From Ascarosepion bandense (taxonomy: Eukaryota; Mollusca; Cephalopoda; Sepiida; Sepiidae), in the NCBI GenBank assembly GCA_037127315.1, contig JBBBDQ010001122.1, positions 5,659,001-5,723,000 on the forward strand: DNA of 64,000 bases, written 5' to 3'. Shown here piece by piece: positions 45,078-56,339 of the stretch. Positions within the stretch are counted from its first letter, which is position 1. Each line of letters opens with the position of its first letter. The position numbers were made by a program, and so were the translations under genes. Below the pieces are notes generated by a model. The model was not told where the DNA came from, did not search any database, and saw only the letters and a program-made list of their open reading frames with translations.

Positions 45078-45262
45078 GGCTGTTTGACACCCAAGACTAC
45101 AGAGTCACATCTATCTTGCAATTTAATCTATGGCTTGAAGGATAAGAGATCAATGCATGCCTTTTCTGGGAGTATTAGTACAAAACTGAATGTAACCAAC
45201 TAGCCTGGAATTTGAAATCTGCTTGCTAATTCCACTTTTTGTGTTGATATCCATTGCATAAC
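45078..45262 (-). mobile_element. Older SINE relative of family 1
   Basis: CCCAAGACTACAGAG, AAAACTGAATGTAACC, TGGAATTTGAAATCTGC and TGTTGATATCCATTGC keep family 1 order on the minus strand. Confidence 0.5.
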
Positions 45263-45269
45263 TCATATC

Positions 45270-47350
45270 CTAAGTAAATATATTCTAATTATATTTTATT
45301 AAAACATTTTTTTAAAACTGATTAGAAGTATAGAAATGTGTGATCATGAAACACAAAATATGTGCTCATATCTAGATGGATTTTGCCTTAAATTATTAAG
45401 TTCTACATAATTTTCGAAGAACTATGAACTTGAACTTTAATTATAGATCGATTAAAAATCCTTTAATTTCCCTGTTAATTATTGCCATTCAAAGATATAA
45501 ATAGTTAATATGAATTGTTTCAATACGGTTGATTGTTCCTCATCAGCTTCCTATTCACAATAACAAAGAATTACAAGAATTCAATGAATTTCCAAATCTT
45601 GTTGATTGCCAGTAGAAGTTTTCATTTACTTTGTTTTTTTATATTGTGAAATTAGTTTAATATTAATTTTTTTTTTATTTAATTTTCAGAACAATATATA
45701 TTAAATGTCTTTAAACAACATATATCTAAAATTTAACTTTTAATCAAAATGTTAATTGAAGTTTATTTTAGTGGATCCTATATATTTTTAATTTGTAATG
45801 CTTTCTTTTGCTACTCTCACTATTAAGTCATGGGCCAATGTATACATTTTTATACCATTTCACACAAAGGTAACACTTTAAGAGGCTCTTGTTATTATTA
45901 TTACTATTACTACTACTCAGATTATTAGAATTCTCCTCAACTACTGTGAATTTTACAAAATCAGCTTTTGTTTTACTGATATATAACAATATCCTGTTCT
46001 TTCGTAACCACATTCTCAGTACAGAAACATTCTACAGTTTAGTGACTTTTGATAACATTTAATATCTTTAATATTTAATATTTGCTATTAGGTTGGTCTG
46101 AAATTTAATACCGTGGCCAAGAATAATTTTTTCTCTTTATATTTGTTTGAAATCAACATAGAATTCCAGAAATAATGACAAAAGACCAGATCTCATTTCA
46201 ATTGTGCTCTGTACTTTATTCTTGTGCGTGTCACCTAATTAACTTAAGTGTTTTACCAGAATGCAACCCAGTTACTAACCTAATTTGACCACTCCCACTA
46301 CTGTTCTTTTAATTACTTTTTTTTTTCTTCCAAACAGATGGGTGGTAGGGTATGGGGAACTTAGCATAATACTGGAAGCTTTTCTTATATTTGGTATGAT
46401 TTGCAAATTACTCTGTTTTCATTAAAAATTCTGTTAAAGAAGACAAAGGTAGTCAGAACAGTTGAAACCTTAGAGATTAGCAGAATTGACTAGCATTGGC
46501 ACTTTTGTTATGCCTCATAGTCCAAGCCCAATAAGTAAAAGTGTCATGGATAATGTTTCTTCATTAGAAATCTGTCAGGAAATATTCCAGCCACTTGGAA
46601 TATTTTAAGAACTGTTTGCACAGCTTTGATTTCAACTCCACTCTATAAAAGGGGAACCTGACTGTATGTATGGAAACAGATACTCTCCTGTGTTCAGTTG
46701 GCAGTGAGGTACTATTCTGTGACTTGACTTTTTCTAATGCAAAAATTAACATTGAAATGACATGAGTAAGATTAAGAGCACATCAAAGCAGCTGATGGTA
46801 ATCTCAAAAGGAAATTTTTCTGACTGAAAATTGGAAAAGATGCTGGGATAAGTGTGTGAGATCCCAAGAGAAGTACTTTGAAGAAGACTAAGGTTCACTG
46901 CCCTAGGAAAGCTAGTTTTTCTTAAATATTAAATGACTGTTTTTTTTTTTTCTGAACAAGTTTTGTAAACAAAAGAAAATCTTATTAACCTCTGATAATT
47001 TTTGACATGAAATTTGAAAATGGACCTTGTTATTTCTGTAGATGTTTTTCACCACTTTGTGAAGCCAATTTTCTTTTTTTTATTATTTTACCAAAAGATC
47101 TGAAACTTACTACTTTCAGATTCTTTGGAAAACAGCAGGAAGTTAGGCATTGTTAAGAGTTAACCAACAGAATAGAGTAAAATAATATCAAAGAATTGAC
47201 TTTTCAAAACTGCCTGTAAATTCCTCTTTTGGGATTGAAAGCAATTGACTCTTCAAAAGCAGCAGCAATAACAAAATAGAAAGGCTTTAGTGAATGCAAA
47301 CAAGCAGCAGGCTGATTAAGTTTAAGGTGCCAAATTCTACGCAGAATTAT
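45270..47350. other. Intron 1, no supported feature
   Basis: AT-rich sequence. Short open frames lack motifs. No RNA gene or transposon end was recognised. Confidence 0.45.
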
Positions 47351-47354
47351 CACA

Positions 47355-47432
47355 TGTAGCCTAATGGATTAAAGTGTTGGTTTGTGAATTTCATTAAAAG
47401 TAATTGTAGGTTCAATCCCTGGACTAGTGTGT
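47355..47432 (+). mobile_element. tRNA-like SINE head, further family
   Basis: TGTAGCCTAATGGATTAAAG fits an A box and TAGGTTCAATCCCTGG a B box at tRNA spacing. The segment between cannot form a normal tRNA, and the sequence runs on, ending with the hairpin at 47625-47655, so a SINE is more likely than a gene. Confidence 0.55.
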
Positions 47433-47624
47433 ACTTAAACTCAATAGAAACAGGCAAGCAATAACTGGACAGTATTAAGAATAAAAACTAAACAAGGTAT
47501 TCCTAGATATGGACAGTCAAACAAAAACAGTCTACCCCCATGGATTAAACAGTTCAGTTGAGAATTCTCTGTAGGTTACCCAGATTGACATACATCTGAT
47601 GATGGCTAGAGTTAGGTTTTATCA

Positions 47625-47655
47625 GGCATATCAACCCTGTGGGTTATATAATGCC
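47625..47655. repeat. Conserved hairpin motif (best copy)
   Basis: GGCATATCAACCC, then TGT, then GGGTTATATAATGCC. GGCAT pairs with ATGCC and AACCC with GGGTT. Confidence 0.65.
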
Positions 47656-47699
47656 AAATCTTGTTTAAATGTATATATGTGTATGGTTGGAAAACATAC

Positions 47700-47915
47700 T
47701 CACACACTGACCTCTATGGGATGAAGTTGAAATAATAGATAGAAAATGCCACTGGAAACTACATAAACTTAAGGAATCAGCACATCTGCTAAGCTACAAA
47801 AATCTCCTAAGCCGACCAAGCATAGAGATGAATACAATATGGGAACCAGTAATACAGTGTGTCAGAGAATATCATCAGTGTCAAAAATTGCAATATGAAT
47901 TCTGGTAAAAAAATG
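47700..47915. repeat. Dispersed repeat shared with 33245-33520
   Basis: It has the same ordered blocks, including CTATGGGATGAAGTTGA, ACCAGTAATACAG and AATTGCAATATGAATTCTGG. Confidence 0.7.
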
Positions 47916-47959
47916 GTTACTGAACATTAAGTTTATAAAATTCAGTTGATGTTGTCCAT

Positions 47960-48235
47960 AAGGACACATGACCCAGTGGATATAGATGTTGCTTAGTTCC
48001 AGTGACTTGACCCAAAGAGTTGTGAATTCAATACCAGGCTACAACAGTAGTGAACAACTATAACTCATGACTACCAAAAGAGGCTTCATACTAGGAATGA
48101 GAATGATATACAAAATTATATGTTCGAAATTTCTAGTACCTGAAGAAGGTCGGAGTGTACAACGGCCAAAATGTCGTACAAATAGCAACCAAGATGAGGA
48201 CAATAATGTAAATAGTGTAAATACTACCTCATCTC
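47960..48235 (+). mobile_element. tRNA-like SINE, family 2
   Basis: The head has GACCCAGTGGATATAGATG (A box), CAGTGACTTGACCCAAAGAG and TTGTGAATTCAATACC (B box). The body has ACCTGAAGAAGGTCGGAGTG, CAACGGCCAAAATGTCG and AAGATGAGGACAA. Confidence 0.65.
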
Positions 48236-48560
48236 AGAAATATAGACAAATGCTATTGAAATTGTTTCATGTGTTGTCCTCATCTTTATTGTCATATTAA
48301 CGTTTTGGTCATTGTACACTCCAGCCTTCTGCATTGGAATTTTGAACCAAATCATATCCTCCACTGGGAGTAGATTATTCTAGTTCCACACCTTTTCTGG
48401 ATATCACAGTTTCAGTTATTTCCCTTTAGTAACTCAATGCTTCAAGTTTTTGTTTACCACTGTTGTGGTCATATATCACCTGAAGAAGGCTGGAGCATAC
48501 AACAGCTGAAACGTCATGAATATGACAAAGATGAGTACAACAGTTTAAACAATATAGTGT
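48130..48560. repeat. Three-copy family 2 body cluster, middle one inverted
   Basis: The CCTGAAGAAGG body occurs forward (48136-48235), inverted (48262-48460; GTACACTCCAGCCTTCTGCA) and forward again (48479-48545; ACCTGAAGAAGGCTGGAGCA). The first two can pair in RNA. Confidence 0.7.
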
Positions 48561-48878
48561 AAATAATTACTGTTTCATGTTTGTATTTGTTATGTCACGT
48601 TTTGGTACGTTCACACATTTATGAACAGGAGAGTAAAAATATAAGTAGTTTATAAAAATCAGAATACACCAACCACTACTCTACAATTACAAGGGTGTGC
48701 TGGAAAATTTTCAAAGAAGAATTTCCAAAAGAAAAAGTGGATTAGGCGGCTGAGAAATTTTCAACAGCTCTTTGCATGTCTCGGTAACTGTATCAATTGC
48801 ATCACCTACTAGAGATGTAATTTTTTAGCATACCCTTTTTTTTGTGAAAGTGAGTGAGTATAAGACAGAGAGAGAGAG

Positions 48879-48995
48879 TCTTACAGCCACTTTACATTGA
48901 AGCACTAGTTCCTGTACGATCACTAAAGTTAAGCAATCTCAAGCTTGGTCAGTACCTAGATGGGTAACTATTTGGGAGTACCATGTGCTGTAAGC
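48879..48995 (+). pseudogene. 5S rRNA-like unit (head of composite SINE)
   Basis: It is 117 bp long and more diverged than the copy at 40638: GTCTTACAGCCACTTTACAT to ATGTGCTGTAAGC, with ATCACTAAAGTTAAGCAATC and CTAGATGGGTAAC retained. Confidence 0.8.
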
Positions 48996-49268
48996 CTGGA
49001 TGTGCAGTTAGTGTAATGAATAATAACTCAGAATTGTTAATCAGAGAACTGAGTTCTAATCCTGTTAAGTTTGTTATATTCACTTACATACAAATACTTT
49101 TAGTTAAGATATGAATTCACCTCTTCTTCTTCCAGCTACGGTTTATTAGTAAAACTTGTATCACTAAATCATCATTATCTTTAAAAAGAAAGAAAAAATT
49201 CTTACAATCTAAAATATTTTCTATCTTTAAATAACCTGCAATGAGTTGATAAGACATAAAAACAATTC
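48879..49268 (+). mobile_element. Composite 5S-tRNA SINE, copy 2
   Basis: The 5S-like unit is followed within 1-2 bp by TGGATGTGCAGTTAGTGTAA (tRNA head), GAGTTCTAATCCTG (B box), TATTCACTTACATACAAATA, then CAGCTACGGTTTATTA. The family 1 3' half is again absent, and the element ends with AATAACCTGCAATGAGTTGA and TAAGACATAAAAACAA. It parallels copy 1 from end to end. Confidence 0.7.
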
Positions 49269-49269
49269 A

Positions 49270-50395
49270 ATCGATCGTTTGTGTGTGTGTACAAAAAAAT
49301 GGAGTATTAATGCTCTTCTTGGGCTGCTTTCATGTATTTCTATCATCATAAGCAAAAAATTCTTATTTGATCAGTTGCTTTGATTTTTGGGAGTGGGCTG
49401 GCCTGAGAACTTTTCAGTAAATCCAGTTAACTGTATCTATGGCTTCTACAGCTGTTAGGCTGCAGTCTTGTGTTGCTTATTGATTTTGATCTATTCATAT
49501 CCACTTTTTTTAAGATTGAAATTGACTCACATTAAATAATCTCTACTGAAAAGAAACCAGTTTTTGTTTGTTTGTTTGGGGGTTTTTTTTGTTTTTTTTA
49601 GCTGTAAGAAGTTTTTTTTTTTTTTTTTTTTTTTTTAGTATTTTGAAAAATATTTTATGTATTTCAAAAGCAAATATATAATTGTTTTCAATTCTAAATC
49701 AATCTCCCATAAACAATTCATCCTAAGCAAGGTGATCATGCCAGTAAGATACAAAGAGAATGAAAAAACTTTAGAAGGAACAGAAAACAAGAAATAAACC
49801 ACTGCTCCTGTTCAAAAGACTGGGGAGGAAATTGAACTGGACAAAAGACAAACCTATCTACTCCTATTGAAGTGGGGAATAAATAGTGAATTAAATTTCA
49901 GAAGGGGGCTTACAGCCATACCACATTCCCTCATTTTTGTCAACCCCATTGAATATATAATTTATTGGGAAGTCTTCTTTTTTTTTCTTTTTTTTTTAAC
50001 CTTCCCAGAAGCCTTGCTTCATAATAACAGCAATTTATCAACTTGTAACTGTTGTTGCTTCTTTTGCTCTTCCCAATTATTTATCATATTTTAGTGGCTA
50101 TTGCCATCGACACAAATATCACCATTACAAATAATGTTGTCATCAATAAGTTTTATTCAATACAGATGACTTGTTTGTATTTGTCTTCAATTTCTAATAG
50201 TGATACTAATAAATTTGAAGAATGAAAACAAACCAATGGCGTTAAGAATGCATTTCTGCAGATGAAGAAGGAAAGATGTGGATGCAAATAAACACTGTTT
50301 GGTATCGATTGAGATTGTCAGACATTTACATGGCAGAGAAGGAGGAGAATGATATAAGCTTATAGTGTGACACTTTGGTTATTAAACCATTTTGT
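49270..50395. other. Intron 1, no supported feature
   Basis: AT-rich sequence with a T run of nearly 30 at 49608-49636. GCTTACAGCCATACCACATT at 49906-49925 matches the first 20 bases of the 5S-like head and may be a tiny fragment. Confidence 0.4.
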
Positions 50396-50672
50396 AATTG
50401 GATGAATTTGTGCTAGGCCCCCAACAGTTACCAAACAGTCACTAACATGTATGAGCATGCCAGTCACTTTAACACTAGTGGTTTATATAGACACCTAATA
50501 TTGCTACCATTATTCAAATAACAAATTTGCATACACTTGCAATATCAATTTCTTTATAAACAAGCTTGAAACATAGTTCAGATTTTTACTTTCAGCAGTA
50601 AATGCATAAGACACGTGATAGTTTTGCTCTACAAGACTAATGACTTTCATTGCTATACCTTTGTTGATATCA
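50395..50672. repeat. Local duplication, uninterrupted copy
   Basis: It matches 54055-54190 plus 55253-55402, which are separated by a LINE. Shared blocks are CACTTTAACACTAGTGG, AACAAATTTGCATACA, TTCTTTATAAA, CAGATTTTTACTTT and ACACGTGATAG. Confidence 0.75.
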
Positions 50673-50768
50673 CACTTTTTTTTCTTTTTTTTCTTTTTTT
50701 TTTTTCTGAATTTTTAAGATGAGGAGTTTTCATTATTTGCCAAATTTATATTCGGACTATTGTCTTCA

Positions 50769-53700
50769 TTTTTTTTTTTTTTTTTAATCATTTCACCCCA
50801 AGCAAGGCATTCCACTGCCACTATTGCGCTTGGGGCTACATGGGGGAAGGTAAGTAGAAAAAGTGGTTAGATATAGGAAATGTCAGAAGTGGGGTGATAG
50901 ATAGTTGGGTGGGTGGGAAGAGTGTTTGAAAGAATGGAAGCGAGTTAGTTAGGAGGTATCTATTGACCTTACATTTAAACTCCTGGAGATTGTAGCCATC
51001 GGGGAAGCAGTCTTGTGGAAGGGAATTCCACAGTCTGGAAGTGCGAGAAAAGAAGCTGTTGGAGTAGAAGTTGCAGTTGCATTTTATTGGTTTCACTGTA
51101 AAAGGGTGGGATCTAGTTGCTAATCTAGTATCTCGTTCAAATTCGAACCTAGGGGACACCAGTGATCTAAGTTCATCAGAGCAGAATCCATGAAAGTATT
51201 TATAGAAGAGACACAGGGAAGCCACATCGCGCCGGTGGGAGAGAGACTGCAGGCGGTCTGCTAAGTCGGTATCGATCACATTACAGACCCTCCGCTGTAC
51301 CTTGTTGAGAAGCCCAAGGAGAATAGCAGGGGCACCCGACCAGATATGGCAACAGTATTCAATGCACGGGCAGATGGTAGATTTATAAATGTGCAGGATA
51401 GATTCAGACGGAAAAAACCTCCGGGCCCTGCACAGAGAACCAACTTTCATGGCAGCAAATTTAGCAATGGATTCGATATAGTCATTCCACTTGAGGTCCG
51501 CTGAAAGTGTGAGACCAAGGAGGCGTAGTGTTTTATGCTAATAGGAGGTAGGTGTGACTGTCTATGATAATTAATTGATAGTAGCTTCGTTTTAGAAGCA
51601 TTAAAATTTATGAGCCATTTCTTACCCCAGTCCACTACGGATTGGAGGTCCTTTCCAAGTTTGGCTGCAAGGTTAGCTTTGTCGCCCACACCAGATTTTT
51701 GATCGAGGCGAGAGTAAACTGTGGTGTCATCGGCGTACATACCTACTTGGGATCTTATGGTATCAGGGAGATCATTAATGTAGATCAGAAAGAGCGTAGG
51801 ACCTAGGATAGAGCCTTGAGGGACACACGCGTTCGTATGGTAGTTCTGGGAGGCATGTTCATTTAAGACCACTTTCAATGTGCGGTTAGATAGGAATGAC
51901 TGCATTAGTTCAAACAATTGTCCAGCTATACCATAGCTCCGCAGTTTGCATAGAAGGCCAGCATGCTAAACTCTGTCGAATGCTTTAGAGATATCCAAGG
52001 CAACGGTTCGGGCTTCACCATTCCTGTCAAGTGCCTGATATATGTACTCGGTGATTGTCGTTAGCATATCAGCTGTAGACCTGGTGAAGTGGAAACCATA
52101 CTGCTTGTCTGAGAGGAGCCTGTGTGCTGTGAGATGCTGAACCACCTCGGCATTGATAATGGCTTAAAACACTTTGCCAAAAATCGGAAGAAGGCTGATA
52201 GGTCGGTAATTTGCGGGGTCCGAGGGTTCTCCAGTGTTTTTAAATATAGGAACTACAGAGGAAGATTTCCAACAGGCAGGAAAGCAGGAAGCAGATAGGC
52301 AGAGGTTGTAGAGCTTAGAAAGTACAGAGGAAAGTTCAGAGGCACATTTCTTTAAGACTATGATTGGGATTCTGTCCCCTCTGCTCGCTTTGTGGGGGTC
52401 AAGTTTCAAGATTATCTTAGAGACAAGCGAAGGTGTAATATGGACGTCATTCAGTTGAGCATCAGTTCTAAGTGGGAAGTTGGGAGTAGAAACTCCAGAT
52501 GAGTCCAGTCTCGAATTATTTGAGAATCTGCGGACAAAGCATTCAGCCTTGTCGGTTGGGGAGGTGAGGACCTCCAATTTGTTTATTAGTGGGGGTATTG
52601 TGGACTTACTCTTGTTAAGTACTCTTTTACAGAGCCACCAGTAGTCTTTGGTGCCAAACTTAGAGGATGCTATGTGTTGCTTTATTCTGGCAGCAAATAA
52701 CATCTTAGCTTCATTAAGTATCTTTTTACACTTATTACGAGCTAAAGCAAAAAGGCGTCTGTTTTGGTCCGACGCGTAGCTACGATAGTCGGAAGAAATA
52801 ATTCCGATGGGCAATGGTGGCCGAGCAAGCAGGCGAGAACCATGGAAACGAATGAGATTTAAGCTGAAATTTCCTGGCAGGGATGAAAGCATCGATGCCA
52901 GCCTTAACCCAGGAGGAGACCTCGGATACACGTTCTTCGATGAGAAGTCTAAAAACGTTGTTCCATGGGACGTCACAGAGGAAGTCTCAGAACGAATCCC
53001 AGTCTGCTCTTTGGTAGCAGTAGGATATTCTACTTGTCTGGGTTTCTTGGGTTGGGTGGGAGTGGAATGAAATGTTGACGGAAACTACGGTGTGGTCAGA
53101 GTTACCAAGTGGGCAGAGTTGTCTGGTAGTGCAAGAGTCTGGGATGGACGTGAAGCAGAGGTCTAGCAGTGAGTCCCTTCCGTTAGGATTGTCGGAGAAA
53201 TGCGTGGGGAAGTTCACCACTTGCGTAAGGGATTGGGTGATTGAAAAATTCATGGTGTGGACACCAGCAGGGTCGGTGACAGTTCTCCAGCCACTTGGTG
53301 TGGTGGGCATTAAAGTCACCAAACACGAATATATGGGCAGAGGGATGGGAAGAAATGGCTTTGTCAATATTGTCAGAGATACTGTCAAGTAACGAACAGT
53401 CAGGGGAGGAAGGGGAGCGGTAGAGAAAGAAGAGATAGCTAATCGAGCTTAGAAGTGATAGGCGGAAGCACATGAAAGAATGATCCGGGGATTCAAGGGA
53501 TGATCCCTAGCTAGGGGAAGGTGTTCGCTGACATACACACCAAGCCCATGCATATGAACATTGGAGTCCTTCCTGAAAAGGGAAAGGTAGCCAGGAACGT
53601 CAAACTCAGGAGAGGGGATAGAAGGGTTAAGGTTAGTTTCACATAGGGCCAAGATATCAGGTGAGTTAGTGAAGGAATGAATCAACGCTGAGGAAGTTAG

Positions 53701-53880
53701 TGCGGATACCACGTATGTTAGTGTAAGAGATGCAGACAGGTTTGGGCGTTTTCAGACTATCTGGTTTAGCTTTACTATTATGTTTGCTTTTTTCCATAGT
53801 GATTCAGTTAAGGAGAGGTCTTAGAATAGTCAGTCGGTCACTTGTTTGCAGCATGTGAAGGATGGAGACTGGCGCGGCCT
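50769..53880 (-). pseudogene. LINE family A, nearly full-length, broken
   Basis: A non-LTR retrotransposon of jockey/CR1-like type. From 53712 downward the minus strand shows an endonuclease (DILALCETNLNPS, later FVFGDFNAHHTKWL and GNSDHTVV), a reverse transcriptase (KASRGDRIPIIVLKKCA, PACWKSSSVVPIFKN, YRPISLLPIFGKVF, CVPQGSILGPTLFLIYINDL, MYADDTTVYSRL) and a C-terminal region (CIEYCCHIWSGAPAILLGLL, SRLWNSLPQDCFPDGYNL). Endonuclease and polymerase catalytic motifs are still readable. At least two frameshifts break the endonuclease part and in-frame stops near 52163 and 51966 break the reverse transcriptase. The 3' end has CTTGCTTGGGGTGAAATGAT and poly-A (poly-T at 50769-50785). The 5' limit is estimated; no ORF1 is identified. 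Confidence 0.9.
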
Positions 53881-54054
53881 ATAACATAATGTGGGTTGTT
53901 ATCACATATTGGAAATTATGCCCTTCGGCATTCCTCAGATGCATATCAATCTGGGTAAACTACAGAGAATTCTGAAATAAACTGTTTATTTAATCTACAA
54001 TGTTAGACAGCTCATGTCTAGGGATATCTCATCTAGTTCTTATTTTTTTAGTAC

Positions 54055-55402
54055 TATTCAGTTATTGATTGCCTGTTTTCACTGAGTGCAAGTACACACT
54101 GCTCAACCCAAGGATTTAACACAACCTTTGTCACCAAATTGCCATTCACTTCAACACTAGTAATTTATATAGGTACTCAAGACACCTACCTTTTTTCTTT
54201 TTTTTTTTAATCATTTCACCCCAAGCAAGGCAATTTTACTGCAAAAGGGTGGAACCTAGTTGCTAGTCTAGTAGCTCGTGTAAATTCATACCTAGAGGGC
54301 ACCATGAGGTAAGTTCATTGGAGCAGAAACCATGAAAGTATTTGTAGAAGAGGCACAGGGAGGCCATGTCACGCCAATGACTGCAGCCGAGCTGCCAAGT
54401 GATTATCGATCACATTACAGATTCTCCGTTAGATTTTGTCAAGAACCCCGAGGTGAATATCAGGGGTACCCGACCAGATGTGGCAGCAGTATTCAATATA
54501 CGGGCAGATGGAAGATTTATATATGTGCAGGATAGATTCAGACAGGAAAAAACTTTCTGGCCTTGCACAGTGAACCGACCTTCTTAGCAGCAGATTTAGC
54601 TATGGATTCGATGTAGTCATTTCACTTGAGTGTTAGGCCAAGGTGTAGAGGTTTGCTCTCAGGGAGGCTAGCCTGATCCATGCAAATGGTTAATAGATAG
54701 CAGCTTCATTTTGGAAGCATTAAAATTTACAAACCATTTCTTACCTCAGTCCACCACTGATTGGAGGTCCTTCTCAAGCTTGGCGGCAAAGTTGGCATTG
54801 TCAATCTCAGCAGATTTTTGATCGAGGTGTGAGTAAATGGTGGTGTTGTCAATGTACATGCCTACTTGGGATCATTAATGTAGATCAGGAAAAGCGTGAG
54901 AGACACCCGTATTCGTATGGTAGTATTGGGAGGCATGTCTGTTCAATACTACCTTCATTGTGCAATTTGAGAGGAATGACCAGATTAGGTCAAACAATTG
55001 TTCAGTTATACCAAAGCTCCGCAGCTTGCATAGAAGACCAGCATTCCAGACTGTCAAATGCTTTGGAAATATCCAGTGCAACAGTTCAAGCTTCGCCATT
55101 CTTGTTAAGAGTTTGGTATATATACTCAGTGATGGTCATTAGCATATCAGCAGTAGACCTGGTGAAGCGAAAACCATACTGTTTGTCCAAGAAGAGTCTG
55201 TGGGCTGTGAAATGCTGAACCACCTAGGTGTTGATAATAGCTTTGAACACTAAACAAATTTACATACATTTAAACAGCCAATTCTTTATAAATGAGTGTG
55301 AAACACAGCTCAGATTTTTACTTTTAGCAAAGAATACACACGTGATAGGTTTGTTCTATGAGACTAGTAACTTTCATTGCTACATCTTTGTTTGTGTAAC
55401 AC
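54055..55402. repeat. Local duplication, copy split by LINE insertion
   Basis: The left part, 54055-54190 (CACTTCAACACTAGTAATTT), and right part, 55253-55402 (AACAAATTTACATACATTT...CACGTGATAGG), together match 50395-50672, which serves as an empty-site version. Confidence 0.7.
54191..55253 (-). pseudogene. LINE family A, truncated and diverged copy
   Basis: The minus strand keeps the region WNAGLLCKLRSFGI, LIWSFLSNCTMKVVLNRHAS then decayed RT, with the 3' tail CTTGCTTGGGGTGAAATGAT and poly-A (54191-54208). It is 5' truncated within the RT. Internal deletions shorten the C-terminal part. It ends about 220 bp before exon 2. Confidence 0.8.
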
Positions 55403-55471
55403 AGATGATTGAGAAATTCTGGGGACATACTCTAACATTTTATTTCCTTTTTCGTATGTATTTTTCTCCAG

Positions 55472-55714
55472 GTATGGAAGCGTTTATCTCGGATGCAACG
55501 GAGTGTGATCCTGTTGATTTTGTTGCTTGGCTTGTTGTCGATGCTCTATATTATCCCTGTCATGCAATTGGAATGGGTGAAGAAGCGAGAAATGTCAGAA
55601 TTGATCAAGAAGAAGATGTCTCATTTGCGCACGCAGAGCAAGATGCTGCGCTCAAAACTGCTTGACGAGTTGGAACAGCAGCAGAAAGCAAAGAAGGAAC
55701 TGTCAGATGTGCAG
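55472..55714 (+). CDS. MAN1B1: MAN1B1-like exon 2: signal anchor and stem
   Basis: The exon has 81 codons between acceptor TTTTTCTCCAG (ending 55471) and donor GTAAGA (55715), with both ends in phase 0. It opens VWKRLSRMQRS, resembling KWKQLSRLQRN of human MAN1B1. A hydrophobic segment of about 20 residues follows (SVILLILLLGLLSMLYII, roughly protein residues 45-65), which is a type II signal anchor with positive charges on its cytosolic side. The rest is rich in Lys, Glu and Gln (MQLEWVKKREMSELIKKKM; LDELEQQQKAKKELSDVQ), a likely lumenal coiled-coil stem. Base composition is clearly less AT-rich than the flanking intron. The frame is open beyond the donor for a short way, but the sequence there is intron-like. 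A truncated LINE ends about 220 bp upstream of the acceptor. Confidence 0.87.
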
Positions 55715-56024
55715 GTAAGAAATGCAGAAAAGTGCTTTTGCTGGTATGAGACACTGAAATCCCCATTTCCTCTGACAAAAAAAAATGCCTATGGTTTAAT
55801 TTACACAAATGAATTATCTGGATAAGTATTTTCATTATTTTTTTTAATTAATTCCAATGTCTCAGCCAAAGCATCACCAGCTTTCTTAGTCGTCTCTGAA
55901 GTTCTGAAAGGAAGTTTTGCTAATATTCATTTGAATTTCTTTAATTTAAATATCTTTATCATTTTTATCTTAATGTTTTTCAAGTGGATGTTACATGTAA
56001 TTTTTGGGTTGTGTTGGTTGGTTT

Positions 56025-56336
56025 TGTGCGTTGTGGCGCAGTGGATATCGACTCAGAACGAAAAATCGGAGAGCCGAGTTCGAGTTTCAGTTGAATTCCT
56101 TGCATTCACTTATGCGCAAATACCCTTGGGAAAGGTATTAATCCATCTATTCCTTCCAGTTATGGATTAAATAACAGGACAGATTGGGTTCTATAGCCTT
56201 GGTCGGCAACCAGTCTACCGCAGAAAGCAATGGCAACCTACTGCGGGATAATCTTCTGCCCAGTCAGTCATGTCTCTTTCGAGACATGATCGCCCAAGCG
56301 TGTATCACGTATGGCACTTCACTGACTGACTGACTG
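56025..56336 (+). mobile_element. tRNA-derived SINE, family 1 (full length, with TSD)
   Basis: A well-preserved copy in intron 2: A box TTGTGGCGCAGTGGATATCG, B-box region GAGTTCGAGTTTC, complete body, tail CACTGACTGACTGACTGG. TGGTTGGTTTT occurs immediately before and after, consistent with an 11-bp target-site duplication. Confidence 0.92.
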
Positions 56337-56339
56337 GTT

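Noticed and set aside
47355..47432. Functional tRNA gene
   Set aside because: A and B boxes are present but cloverleaf arms are not, and the sequence continues as a repeat.
49906..49925. Third 5S-headed SINE
   Set aside because: Only 20 bases match; no further 5S or tRNA sequence follows.
55228..55665. 145-codon plus frame overlapping exon 2
   Set aside because: It crosses the acceptor and reads exon 2 in a different frame from the one matching MAN1B1.
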